Assembly (NCBI GenBank): GCA_021324135.1
Contig: JAJPJO010000425.1
Span: 1-36,703, forward strand
Direction: 5' to 3'
Length of the DNA stretch: 36,703 nt
DNA from: Pseudomonadota bacterium
GTDB lineage: Bacteria > Cyanobacteriota > Vampirovibrionia > Obscuribacterales > Obscuribacteraceae
This document shows, in pieces, positions 6,754 through 14,538 of this stretch. A program made the position numbers and the translations under genes. Under the pieces are notes generated by a model. The model worked only from the letters and a program-made list of their open reading frames with translations, was not told the origin of the DNA and made no database searches. How positions within the stretch are numbered: the stretch's first letter is position 1; every line of letters starts with the position of its first letter.

Positions 6754-8253
6754 ATGAAAGTCACTCTCGACCGAGAAGGTAAAAACGTTGTACGGGTGGA
6801 TGTTGAGCTCGAAGCCGAGAAGGCGTCGAGAGCTTACGAAGTTACTTGCCGCGAGCTGTCTCAACAGATCGAAATTCCTGGATTCCGCAAGGGCAAAGCG
6901 CCAAGAGGAATCATCGAGAAGCGTTTCGGCCGCGATCTGATCAAGAAAGAAGCGCTCGAGCGCTTGATTCCCGAGCTCCTTCAGCAAGTGATTGTTGATA
7001 AAAACCTCGATATCATCACCAATCCTGAAATCGAGGAGTACAAGTTCGAGCTTGGTGAGCCGTTCAAACTGATCGCTAAATTTGAAGTGCGCCCGGAAGT
7101 AAAACTGGGCAATTACAAGGGCATCAAAGTGGATGTGCCGCAAGCGGCTCTGCAAGAGGGCGCCGTCGAGCGCACGCTGCAGCAATTGGCTGAGCAAAAA
7201 GGAACCCTGGCTCCGATCGAGAGCCGTGAAGTGGTTAAGGGCGATCATGTATTGCTCGACTTCGAATGTCTGGTCGACGGGGAAGTCGTTGAAGGTGGTC
7301 GCGCTGAAGGTTTGACGCTGGAAGTGAAAGAAGGACAGTTCCTGCCTGGTTTCACCGAACAGCTCGTCGGCAAGAAGCCGGGCGAGAAATTCGACGTCAA
7401 CGTCAACTTCCCGGAAGAGTATCGAAACAAGAACCTCGCCGGAAAGCCGGCTGTGTTCAAAGTTGATCTCAAAGAGCTCAGACAACGTGTAGTGCCGGAG
7501 ATCAATGATGAGCTGGCTAAATCCTACGAGCAAGAGTCGCTTGATAAGCTGAAAGAGGCTATTCAAGAGCGTCTTGACGAGGAAGTGGAAGCGCACAATC
7601 AGCAGCGCGCCCAGAAGCACGTCGTCGATGCCGTGGTAGCGCAGTCGGAGGTAGATATCCCCGACTCGATGATCGAGCGCGAACACCAGCTTCTCATGCA
7701 GCATTTGAGAAACGAGATCGAGCGCATGGGGCAGAGTTTCGAAGAGTACAAGCAAACTGAAAACTACGGACAGCTTGAATCAAGCAAGAAAGAAGAAGCC
7801 CGCCAGCGCGTTTTGCACAGTTTGGTCCTGGGCGCCGTTGTTCGCGCCGAGGGCATGGGCGTAACCGATGAAGAGGTCGGTCCCTACCTGGCGCAGATCG
7901 CCATGCAGCACAACATTCCGCCCGAGAAGTATCTGGAGTTGGCTCGCGATGAGTATCTTATGCGCCAGATCACGGAAGAGGTTTTGACCGGCAAAGTTGT
8001 CGACTTCCTCGTCGAGGCTGCCGAGATTAATTACGTTCCCGACACCGAGGCCGCCGAGCATGTTCACGGCCCTGCCTGTGACCATGAGCAAGAGGAAAAG
8101 CCCGCGCCATCGGCAAAGAAAGGCAAAAGCAAAGAAGCGCCTGCCTCTGAGCCGCAAAAGGGCGAGGAAAAGGGTGAGCCGGCCCAAGCTCTGGCCAAAT
8201 CTGGCAAGTCAAGCGAAGGCTCAAGCAAGAAAGCTAGCAAAGAGGATGAGTAA
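6754..8253 (+). CDS. tig: Trigger factor (ribosome-associated chaperone, FKBP-type PPIase)
   Basis: Trigger factor binds near the ribosomal exit tunnel and shields nascent chains. The ribosome-docking signature GFRKGKAPR is at about 43-51. An FKBP-type prolyl isomerase domain follows (about 155-245, with DHVLLDFECLVDG and LPGFTEQLVGKKPGE), then the helical C-terminal chaperone arms. At 499 residues it exceeds the usual 430-480. The excess is a tail beginning with a His/Cys-containing segment (HVHGPACDHEQEE), possibly metal-binding, followed by about 60 Lys/Ser/Glu/Ala-rich residues. A strong GGGGAG site lies four bases before the ATG. It heads the tig-clpP-clpX-lon cluster with spacers of 81, 107 and 119 bases. 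Confidence 0.96.
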   Translation: MKVTLDREGKNVVRVDVELEAEKASRAYEVTCRELSQQIEIPGFRKGKAPRGIIEKRFGRDLIKKEALERLIPELLQQVIVDKNLDIITNPEIEEYKFELGEPFKLIAKFEVRPEVKLGNYKGIKVDVPQAALQEGAVERTLQQLAEQKGTLAPIESREVVKGDHVLLDFECLVDGEVVEGGRAEGLTLEVKEGQFLPGFTEQLVGKKPGEKFDVNVNFPEEYRNKNLAGKPAVFKVDLKELRQRVVPEINDELAKSYEQESLDKLKEAIQERLDEEVEAHNQQRAQKHVVDAVVAQSEVDIPDSMIEREHQLLMQHLRNEIERMGQSFEEYKQTENYGQLESSKKEEARQRVLHSLVLGAVVRAEGMGVTDEEVGPYLAQIAMQHNIPPEKYLELARDEYLMRQITEEVLTGKVVDFLVEAAEINYVPDTEAAEHVHGPACDHEQEEKPAPSAKKGKSKEAPASEPQKGEEKGEPAQALAKSGKSSEGSSKKASKEDE

Positions 8254-8334
8254 GTCCTCAAGATTGGCACACAGCGCTGATTTTGCGCGATAATAAAGAC
8301 GATAACTCAATAGTTGAACCGGGGTAAGTGGTAA

Positions 8335-9030
8335 ATGGCTAAAAAAGAACAAGGCGGACACTTCAACAACTCATTCGGCTTCATACCGGACGTGACCAGC
8401 ATCAGTCCAATCGCCAGTCCCTGGTCCGTAATCCCGACAGTTATCGAGACAACCTCGCGAAGCGAACGGGCCATGGACATTTTCTCCCGCCTGCTGCGGG
8501 AGCGCATCGTTTTCCTGGGCTTCCCGATCGACGACCTGGTCGCCAACATGATTGTTGCTCAGCTCCTGTTGCTGGAAGGCGAAGATCCGGAAAAGGACAT
8601 CCGTCTATACATCAACTCCCCGGGCGGCTCCGTTACCGCTGGACTTGCTATATATGACACTATCCAGCATATTCGTTCCGATGTCGTGACGATCTGCCTG
8701 GGTCAAGCCGCCAGCATGGGCGCGTTCCTCTTAGCCGCTGGGACAAAGGGCAAGCGTATGGCGCTTCCTCATTCGAGAATTCTTATTCACCAACCCCTGG
8801 GCGGCGCTCAAGGTCAGGCGACCGACATAGAAATCCAGGCCCGTGAGATTCTGCGCATCAAACGCCAGCTCAACGAACTCCTCGCTCAGCATACTGGTCA
8901 ATCTGTCAAGACTATTGAAAAAGATACAGACCGAGATAACATAATGACAGCGGAAGAAGCCAAGGAGTATGGTCTGGTCGACATGGTTATCCAGAAACTG
9001 GAGGATACTCCTAATCTTTCTGCCGTTTAA
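8335..9030 (+). CDS. clpP: ATP-dependent Clp protease proteolytic subunit
   Basis: ClpP is the serine peptidase that forms the tetradecameric chamber fed by ClpX (or ClpA/C). The catalytic triad is complete: Ser127 (GQAASMGAF), His152 (LIHQPLGG) and Asp201 (TDRDN). Spacings of 25 and 49 match E. coli ClpP. The glycine-rich oxyanion segment [10 protein letters not shown] is at about 94-103. The product has 231 residues, with about 35 N-terminal residues before the conserved core, which may act as a propeptide. GGGG lies ten bases before the ATG. The adjacent clpX encodes the matching unfoldase, with the ClpP-docking loop present. Confidence 0.97.
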   Translation: MAKKEQGGHFNNSFGFIPDVTSISPIASPWSVIPTVIETTSRSERAMDIFSRLLRERIVFLGFPIDDLVANMIVAQLLLLEGEDPEKDIRLYINSPGGSVTAGLAIYDTIQHIRSDVVTICLGQAASMGAFLLAAGTKGKRMALPHSRILIHQPLGGAQGQATDIEIQAREILRIKRQLNELLAQHTGQSVKTIEKDTDRDNIMTAEEAKEYGLVDMVIQKLEDTPNLSAV

Positions 9031-9137
9031 GACAAATAAGTGCGTGCTTATATGGGAGCATTAGGTTAGGATAGTAACGTTGGTATTTTTTAACTCGATG
9101 CCCGATTTGCATTACATGCTCTAGACAGGGAAACCAC

Positions 9138-10463
9138 ATGGCTGGAAAAACTCACGATAACCGACTGAAGTGTTCCTTTTGCGGTAAAAGCCAGGACCAA
9201 GTCAAAAAACTGATTGCCGGACCTGGGGTGTACATTTGCGATGAATGCGTCGACTTGTGCAATGAGATTCTGGATGAAGAGCTTTTCGAGGGTGGTCCTG
9301 TTCCTGGCAGCGCTGCGCAGGAAGGCAGCGCCCTGGTTCTGACGGACATTCCCAAGCCGTCCGATATCAAGAAAACGCTCGATGAGCACATCGTCGGGCA
9401 GAATGTCGCGAAGAAGATTCTCAGTGTGGCTGTCTACAACCACTACAAGCGCATCACCCATAACGATGAGCTGAAGGAAGGCAAAGGCGACGGCATCGAG
9501 ATTCAGAAAGCCAATATCCTCCTTATCGGTCCGACAGGTTGCGGAAAGACATTGATGGCCCAGACTCTGGCGAAGCTGCTGGATGTGCCTTTCGCCGTCG
9601 CCGATGCGACCACGCTTACTGAAGCCGGCTACGTGGGCGAGGACGTGGAGAACATTCTCCTGCGCCTTTATCAAGCAGCCGATTACGACATCAAGAAAGC
9701 CGAGCGCGGCATTATATATATCGATGAGATTGATAAGATTTCCCGCAAATCGGAAAACACTAGTATCACCCGTGATGTCAGCGGCGAAGGTGTCCAGCAA
9801 GCGCTCCTCAAGATGATTGAGGGAACGGTTGCCAACGTTCCACCCCAGGGTGGTCGTAAACATCCGCACCAGGAGTTTATTCAGATAAACACATCCAATA
9901 TTCTCTTTATCTGCGGTGGCGCATTCGTCGGACTGGACAAGATTGTCGAAGCACGCATCTCGTCCAATCGCAGTATCGGATTTGGTGCCGAGCGTCCGCT
10001 CACTCAGTGGGAACGCGACCAGAAGATCAGCAAGATTCTGCAGGAAACGTCGCCTGATGACCTGATCAAGTTCGGTCTCATCCCCGAATTCGTAGGACGT
10101 ATTCCAGTCGTGGCAGTGCTCGAGGCTCTCGATGTCGAGGCGCTCACGCGCATACTTGTCGAGCCGAAGAATGCATTGCTCAAGCAATATCAGCAACTGC
10201 TCAAGTGGGATCATGTCGATCTGAAGTTTGATGACGACGCCATCTCCGCCATTGCAGAGGAAGCTCTCAAGCGCAAAACCGGCGCGAGAGCGTTGCGAGC
10301 TATCGTTGAGGAGATAATGCTTGATATTATGTACGAGGTTCCCTCGCGAGACGATATCAAGAACTGCCACATCACCAAGGATCTGGTAGACAAACGCTCG
10401 ACGGCGGAACTACTGGATATTCGCAAAGCCAAGATGAAAGGGGAGAAGGAGAAGGCTTCCTGA
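9138..10463 (+). CDS. clpX: ATP-dependent Clp protease ATP-binding subunit ClpX
   Basis: ClpX is the hexameric AAA+ unfoldase that delivers substrates to ClpP. It has an N-terminal C4 zinc-binding domain (Cys12, Cys15, Cys34, Cys37), Walker A GPTGCGKT (131-138), pore loop GYVG (164-167), Walker B IIYIDEID (about 192-199), the RKH substrate-gating loop (240-242) and an IGF loop (280-282) for docking into ClpP. The sensor-2 region [14 protein letters not shown] is intact. Length (441) is normal. AGGG lies upstream of the ATG. The 119-base spacer to lon is rich in inverted repeats, described separately. Confidence 0.97.
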   Translation: MAGKTHDNRLKCSFCGKSQDQVKKLIAGPGVYICDECVDLCNEILDEELFEGGPVPGSAAQEGSALVLTDIPKPSDIKKTLDEHIVGQNVAKKILSVAVYNHYKRITHNDELKEGKGDGIEIQKANILLIGPTGCGKTLMAQTLAKLLDVPFAVADATTLTEAGYVGEDVENILLRLYQAADYDIKKAERGIIYIDEIDKISRKSENTSITRDVSGEGVQQALLKMIEGTVANVPPQGGRKHPHQEFIQINTSNILFICGGAFVGLDKIVEARISSNRSIGFGAERPLTQWERDQKISKILQETSPDDLIKFGLIPEFVGRIPVVAVLEALDVEALTRILVEPKNALLKQYQQLLKWDHVDLKFDDDAISAIAEEALKRKTGARALRAIVEEIMLDIMYEVPSRDDIKNCHITKDLVDKRSTAELLDIRKAKMKGEKEKAS

Positions 10464-10464
10464 C

Positions 10465-10582
10465 ATCGGCTTCAAGTCCTTCCTTCGCGCCTCATGCGCG
10501 ATAAGGGGACAGGAATCAGTGTTCAGGCATTGATTCTCCTGACTCCAGTTCGTTCGACTAACCCATAACTGTTGAAGCCGAT
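10465..10582 (+). promoter_or_regulatory. Structured clpX-lon spacer ending at the lon start codon
   Basis: The outer arms are a perfect 11-bp inverted repeat: ATCGGCTTCAA (10465-10475) and TTGAAGCCGAT (10572-10582), the latter directly abutting the lon TTG at 10583. Inside are a perfect 6-bp hairpin TCGCGC-CTCAT-GCGCGA (10485-10501) and an imperfect hairpin CAGGAATCA with TGATTCTCCTG (10510-10541, 2-nt bulge). In RNA the spacer could form a closed multibranch structure that buries the lon translation start. No T-run follows, so a plain terminator is unlikely. Confidence 0.55.
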
Positions 10583-13156
10583 TTGAAAGTGGCGGACTTG
10601 ACCTCAACCATTTTTCCTCTCATCCCCCTCAGGGATGTAGTTGTCTTTCCGCAAATGGTGACGCCGCTCTTCGTCCATCGGCCCAAGTCGATTGCCGCCT
10701 TAGAGCAAGCGCTGATGCGCGACGACCGATTGATTGTTCTCGTCGCTCAAAAAGACTCCGAGTGCGAGGATCCCGGAAAGGACGATATTTACCAGATCGG
10801 AACGCTCGCCGAAGTCATGCAGATGCTGAAACTGCCTGACGGCACTGTCAAGGTGCTCGTCGAAGGCTCAGTCAGAGTGCGGATTGAGCAGATTGTTGAA
10901 GAGCCGACCATGTTGACGGTGCATGTGCTTGAGCATGCTGAAACCAGTAATGATGACGTTCTTACAAAGACTCTGATTCGAGTCTCAGTTGAGAAGTTCG
11001 AGCAGTTCGTTAAAACAACCAAGAAAATCAATCCGGAGAGCTTGCTGGCTGTGTCTGGAATCGGGCAGCCCGGGCGGCTCGCCGACATCATCGCCACATA
11101 TCTTGGTCTGGAAATTGCCGAGAAGCAGCATTGCCTGGAGATCGCCGATGCCACCGCACGACTCGAATACATCGGGCATCTGCTCTCGCGCGAGCTAGAG
11201 CTCGCCGATCTCGAGCAGCAAATCCACGATAAAGTGCGTTTCAATCTGGAGAAAACGCAGCGCGAATATTATCTGCGCGAAAAAATGCGCATCATTCAAG
11301 AGGAGCTGAACGCCGAAGGCGAGGCGCTTGGCGAGATTGCCGAGTACAGGCTGAAGATCAAGAAGTGCAGAATGAAGGGCGTCGCTCTCGAGAAAGTCAA
11401 TAAAGAGTTGACGCGCCTCGAGAAAATGATGCCGCAAAGTGCTGAGGCTGCGGTGATCCGCACCTACCTCGACACGATGGTGGCATTGCCCTGGTCGAAA
11501 CGTTCGAAAGAGATCATCGACATCGAGCGCGCCGAGGATATTCTCGATGAAGATCATTATGGGTTGGGCAAGGTCAAAGAGAGAATTTTAGAGTACCTCG
11601 CTGTTCGCAAGTTATCGAAGGAACCGCAGGGCACCATTCTCTGCCTGGTGGGACCGCCTGGAGTCGGCAAAACAAGCCTTGCCCGCTCGATCGCCCGCGC
11701 GATGAACCGCAAGTTTGCCCGCATCAGCCTTGGTGGCGTCAATGATGAGGCTGAGATTCGCGGACACAGGCGAACATACATCGGCGCCATGCCTGGTCGC
11801 ATCATCCAGGCGATCAAGCAGGCGGGGACTCGCAACCCGGTTGTGCTGCTCGATGAGATCGAGAAGATGACGCGCAGTTATATGGGCGATCCGACAGCGG
11901 CCATGCTCGAGGTGCTCGATCCGGATCAAAATGAGAATTTCACCGATCACTATCTTGATGCGCCGTTTAGCTTGCAGGAAGTCGTGTTTATCGGCACGGC
12001 CAACGCCCTGGACTACGTGCCTCGGCCCTTGCTTGATAGGCTCGAGGTGATCAATCTCTCCGGATACACCGAGGAGGAGAAAGTCGCGATCGCCGAATTG
12101 CATATCATTCCCAAGACTTTGAAAAGGCACGGATTGTCGCAGAAGCATCTCAAATTTCAAGCCCCAGCCATTCGCCGAATTATTCAGGAATATACGCGTG
12201 AAGCCGGTGTACGCAACCTGGAGCGCGCCGTTGCCACGATCTGCCGGAAAGTGGCTACGAAAGTGGTTACCGGCAAGTCGACCACGGTGAAGTTGACACC
12301 GCAGATGGTGCATGATTATCTTGGTCCGGCTAAAGTATTGCGTGAGAATGAAGTCAAAGGCGCCCAGGTCGGGCTGGTTACAGGGTTGGCCTGGACTGAA
12401 ACCGGCGGCGAGACGCTCACTGTCGAAGTCAACACCATGCCCGGCAAAGGTAACTTCCAATTGACCGGACAACTCGGCGATATCATGAAGGAATCGGCAC
12501 AAGCGTCCTTGAGCTACATTCGCTCACACGCCGAAATGCTCGGCATCGATCCTGGCTTCCTCGACTCGCGCGATTTGCACATCCACTTGCCCGAGGGTGC
12601 CATTCCGAAAGATGGACCCTCAGCCGGTGTCGCGCTCTGCACGGCGCTCATCTCGGCTGTGTCGAAACGTCCGGTTGTGGGCAACATCGCGATGACCGGC
12701 GAAATCACTCTGCGCGGGCGCGTCCTCGCCATCGGCGGGTTGAAGGAAAAAGTGCTGGCGGCGCTGCGAGCTGGAATTAAAACGGTCTTGTTCCCTCGCG
12801 GCAATGAAAAGGATTTACAGGATATCCCCGAGTATGTGCTGGAGAAGCTTGAACTAATTCCTGTAGCGCATTTGGATGAGGTCTTTCCAATTGTTTTTAA
12901 GACCGATGAGAAGAAGAAGGATGCTCGCCGCAAAGGCGCCTCGCCGCGAAGGCACGCCGCCAGGCAAAGCGCAAGAGGCTGGGCCCGCACGACCTCCTCG
13001 AACGGCAACTCGAGAACCTCCACCAACAATTCCAAAACGTCCACCAGCAACAACAGAACGTCCACCAAGAACTCAAGAACGTCCACCAACAACTCAAAAA
13101 CGTTCAACAACTCCAGGACAAACTCCAGGACATCCACAAACAATTCCAGGCGCTGA
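10583..13156 (+). CDS. lon: Lon protease (ATP-dependent, S16) with repetitive C-terminal tail
   Basis: Lon degrades damaged and regulatory proteins in the cytoplasm. The order is an N-terminal substrate domain (FPLIPLRDVVVFPQ, about 11-24), coiled-coil region (about 200-290), AAA+ module with Walker A GPPGVGKT (357-364) and Walker B VVLLDEIEK (420-428), and the protease domain with the Ser680 (PKDGPSAG) and Lys723 (GGLKEK) dyad. The conserved protein ends near residue 775, as in E. coli (784 residues). The remaining 80-odd residues are Arg/Ser/Thr/Asn-rich copies of TSTNNSK, encoded by 21-bp repeats that read as a heptad coiled coil one frame away. The annotated tail may therefore be out of frame. 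The start is TTG at 10583 (GTG at 10589 is possible) with no good ribosome site, at the edge of a structured leader. Confidence 0.95.
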   Translation: MKVADLTSTIFPLIPLRDVVVFPQMVTPLFVHRPKSIAALEQALMRDDRLIVLVAQKDSECEDPGKDDIYQIGTLAEVMQMLKLPDGTVKVLVEGSVRVRIEQIVEEPTMLTVHVLEHAETSNDDVLTKTLIRVSVEKFEQFVKTTKKINPESLLAVSGIGQPGRLADIIATYLGLEIAEKQHCLEIADATARLEYIGHLLSRELELADLEQQIHDKVRFNLEKTQREYYLREKMRIIQEELNAEGEALGEIAEYRLKIKKCRMKGVALEKVNKELTRLEKMMPQSAEAAVIRTYLDTMVALPWSKRSKEIIDIERAEDILDEDHYGLGKVKERILEYLAVRKLSKEPQGTILCLVGPPGVGKTSLARSIARAMNRKFARISLGGVNDEAEIRGHRRTYIGAMPGRIIQAIKQAGTRNPVVLLDEIEKMTRSYMGDPTAAMLEVLDPDQNENFTDHYLDAPFSLQEVVFIGTANALDYVPRPLLDRLEVINLSGYTEEEKVAIAELHIIPKTLKRHGLSQKHLKFQAPAIRRIIQEYTREAGVRNLERAVATICRKVATKVVTGKSTTVKLTPQMVHDYLGPAKVLRENEVKGAQVGLVTGLAWTETGGETLTVEVNTMPGKGNFQLTGQLGDIMKESAQASLSYIRSHAEMLGIDPGFLDSRDLHIHLPEGAIPKDGPSAGVALCTALISAVSKRPVVGNIAMTGEITLRGRVLAIGGLKEKVLAALRAGIKTVLFPRGNEKDLQDIPEYVLEKLELIPVAHLDEVFPIVFKTDEKKKDARRKGASPRRHAARQSARGWARTTSSNGNSRTSTNNSKTSTSNNRTSTKNSRTSTNNSKTFNNSRTNSRTSTNNSRR
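13015..13140 (+). repeat. Six 21-bp tandem repeats in the lon 3' end
   Basis: Units start at 13015, 13036, 13057, 13078, 13099 and 13120, with a consensus near AACGTCCACCAACAACTCAA; the last two copies are more diverged. All three forward frames are open. The lon frame gives TSTNNSK-type units. The frame beginning at 13015 gives NVHQQLK-type heptads, with Leu/Val/Phe in alternating 3-4 spacing typical of a coiled coil. The third gives RPPTTQ-type units. The heptad frame is open from 12910 to a TGA at 13201-13203 but has no start codon upstream of the repeats. Confidence 0.85.
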
Positions 13157-13160
13157 TTCA

Positions 13161-13970
13161 ATGCCTCTCGCACGAGCATTTGTTGTACCGAGTTTGGCAT
13201 TGACGTTTTTCATTGGCAGCTGCCTGCAATCGAGTGCTCAGACGCCAGTCAGAGTGGGTCCGGCTCAGCCGGTAACGACGAAATCCACGCAAACAGCCAA
13301 GCAAACAGCCGCGCCCACAGCCAAGCAGACAGCCAAGCAAACAGCCAAGCCGAGAGCCGATCGAAGCGCTGATCTGCACTTTAAGGACCTCTGGTTGAAA
13401 GCCCGCCAGGGAAAAGACTGGTCGCGACAGGCGCTCATGGAGCAGTTTTGCAAGGAGCACAAACCGGAGAGCCTGACGCGCGAAAAAATTCTGTCATGCA
13501 TGGGAACCCCAGACATCACATACGAGTACATCGGCAACGTTGCTGGACGCTTCACTGACCTCTATCAAATTACAGGCAAAGACAATTTGCGACTTGAGAT
13601 TCAGACGGATGAGGCTGGACGGGTGACAGGGCTCTACCAGAGCCAATCTCCATGCAAATGTGATCTCTATCCTGGTCCGGCACCATCTTCCGATTCGGTG
13701 AAGAACAGCCCGGAGACAGTGATGAAGACACTCAGCTCTTCGACGCCGCTTGAGATAGGTCGTTTGCTCCAGGTCTTCGGCAAACCCGATTACAAGGATG
13801 AAAACACGCCGCCGTCGTTCCCGACGCCATTACGTTTTTCGTCCTATGTCTGGCGCTTGTCCGCCGACGGCAGGCAGTTTCTCTGGCTCAGAACGTCCGG
13901 AAACTTCGACAGCGACCTGTCTAAACGACCCCTCGACGTCGCTTGCATCATCAGGATGCATAAGTTCTGA
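13161..13970 (+). CDS. Exported protein, possible BamE/SmpA-like domain
   Basis: I chose the ATG at 13161, four bases after the lon stop, because it begins a convincing signal peptide (MPLARAFVVPSLALTFFIGS). The frame is open further upstream only because it crosses the lon tail repeats. Export could end at a lipobox-like IGSC (Cys about 19) or at SSAQ. Next comes a Thr/Ala/Lys/Gln-rich linker with repeated AKQT units (about 42-66), then a folded region. Its segment LTREKILSCMGTPD, followed by a predicted beta-rich stretch, resembles the small BamE/SmpA outer-membrane lipoprotein fold; this is a weak resemblance only. The product has 269 residues. It probably shares transcription with lon, but the functional link is unclear. 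Confidence 0.7.
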   Translation: MPLARAFVVPSLALTFFIGSCLQSSAQTPVRVGPAQPVTTKSTQTAKQTAAPTAKQTAKQTAKPRADRSADLHFKDLWLKARQGKDWSRQALMEQFCKEHKPESLTREKILSCMGTPDITYEYIGNVAGRFTDLYQITGKDNLRLEIQTDEAGRVTGLYQSQSPCKCDLYPGPAPSSDSVKNSPETVMKTLSSSTPLEIGRLLQVFGKPDYKDENTPPSFPTPLRFSSYVWRLSADGRQFLWLRTSGNFDSDLSKRPLDVACIIRMHKF

Positions 13971-14004
13971 AGAGCCTTACCGAATTTACAGTTTGGCTGC
14001 GCCA

Positions 14005-14067
14005 CCGCATGAAGTATCGGTGCTCCCGCCTGAAGTATCTGCGCTGCCGCGTGAAGTATCTGGGCGG
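14005..14067 (+). repeat. Three 21-bp tandem repeats with TGAAGTATC core
   Basis: Units start at 14005, 14026 and 14047, each CCGC-N-TGAAGTATC followed by a variable GC-rich end. The core copies at 14010, 14031 and 14052 are exactly 21 bases apart. One frame reads PHEVSVL-PPEVSAL-PREVSG, but no start supports a gene there; this is probably non-coding sequence downstream of the exported-protein gene. Confidence 0.7.
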
Positions 14068-14083
14068 ATCAAGATTTTTTTGA

Positions 14084-14199
14084 CGAGGCCAAAAAACGTC
14101 ATTTTTGGACTCATACACGAGGCCATAGACACTCTTATGGTGCAATTTTCGGGTACTTGGACTCGGCAACGAGGCCAAAAATAGGGAATTTTGGCCTCG
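14084..14199. repeat. Three hairpins sharing the left arm CGAGGCC
   Basis: CGAGGCC occurs at 14084, 14118 and 14170 and each copy opens an inverted repeat. The first is imperfect, GAG-G-CCAAAAA with TTTTTGG-A-CTC (14085-14112). The second is short, CCATA with TATGG (14123-14140). The third is a perfect 11-bp stem, CGAGGCCAAAA with TTTTGGCCTCG, with an 8-nt loop (14170-14199). No T-tract follows the third. This could be a processed RNA, a protein-binding cluster or a decayed repetitive element. Confidence 0.6.
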
Positions 14200-14398
14200 C
14201 CAAAGATCGAGTCGTTTGACCCAATATCTCAAACCGCCCATTACAACTTTTTCAAGTCCGGCCGGCAGGCTCGAAAGGAATGCCCTGAAAGTGGAGAAGA
14301 AGCTAAAGACGGGAGCCTAACGTATAAATAGTTGATATCATCATGTCATCTGAGCGGACTCGGGCTCGGCTACCTCTGCGGTTGTCAGGCGTTTTTGC

Positions 14399-14521
14399 AT
14401 GTATCGACGGACCATGTCCACCGTCGAATCCTTGCACAGCAATGTCAAGGCGATGCGAAAGCAACCGGCGAACATTCAGCGAAACAACCGTCGGGAAGCG
14501 CCACCGTATGTAATGACTTAA
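14399..14521 (+). CDS. Possible 40-residue basic leader peptide upstream of the aminotransferase
   Basis: An ATG-started frame encodes 40 Arg/Lys/Asn-rich residues (begins MYRRTMSTVESL, ends APPYVMT). Its TAA at 14519-14521 overlaps the start of the aminotransferase ribosome site AGAGGAGA (14521-14528). No strong ribosome site precedes it. It may be a leader peptide or a chance frame; the rest of 14200-14398 shows no gene. Confidence 0.25.
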   Translation: MYRRTMSTVESLHSNVKAMRKQPANIQRNNRREAPPYVMT

Positions 14522-14538
14522 GAGGAGACAAGCTGGTG

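Noticed and set aside
6664-7755. Long open frame on the minus strand opposite trigger factor
   Set aside because: It is antisense to a clear tig gene, has no family features, and results from codon bias of the real gene.
9090-10370. Long minus-strand open frame opposite clpX
   Set aside because: It is entirely antisense to clpX, whose motifs are complete; no ribosome site or domain was seen.
11612-12502. Minus-strand open frame opposite lon
   Set aside because: Shadow of the lon coding strand with no recognisable domain.
12876-13160. Long N-terminal extension of the exported protein through the lon tail
   Set aside because: The Pro/Arg/Thr-rich sequence is a shadow of the 21-bp repeats; the ATG at 13161 begins a proper signal peptide right after the lon stop.
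14332-14538. N-terminal extension of the aminotransferase
   Set aside because: It adds about 69 residues not typical of the family, whereas the ATG at 14539 has a strong ribosome site and gives the usual length.
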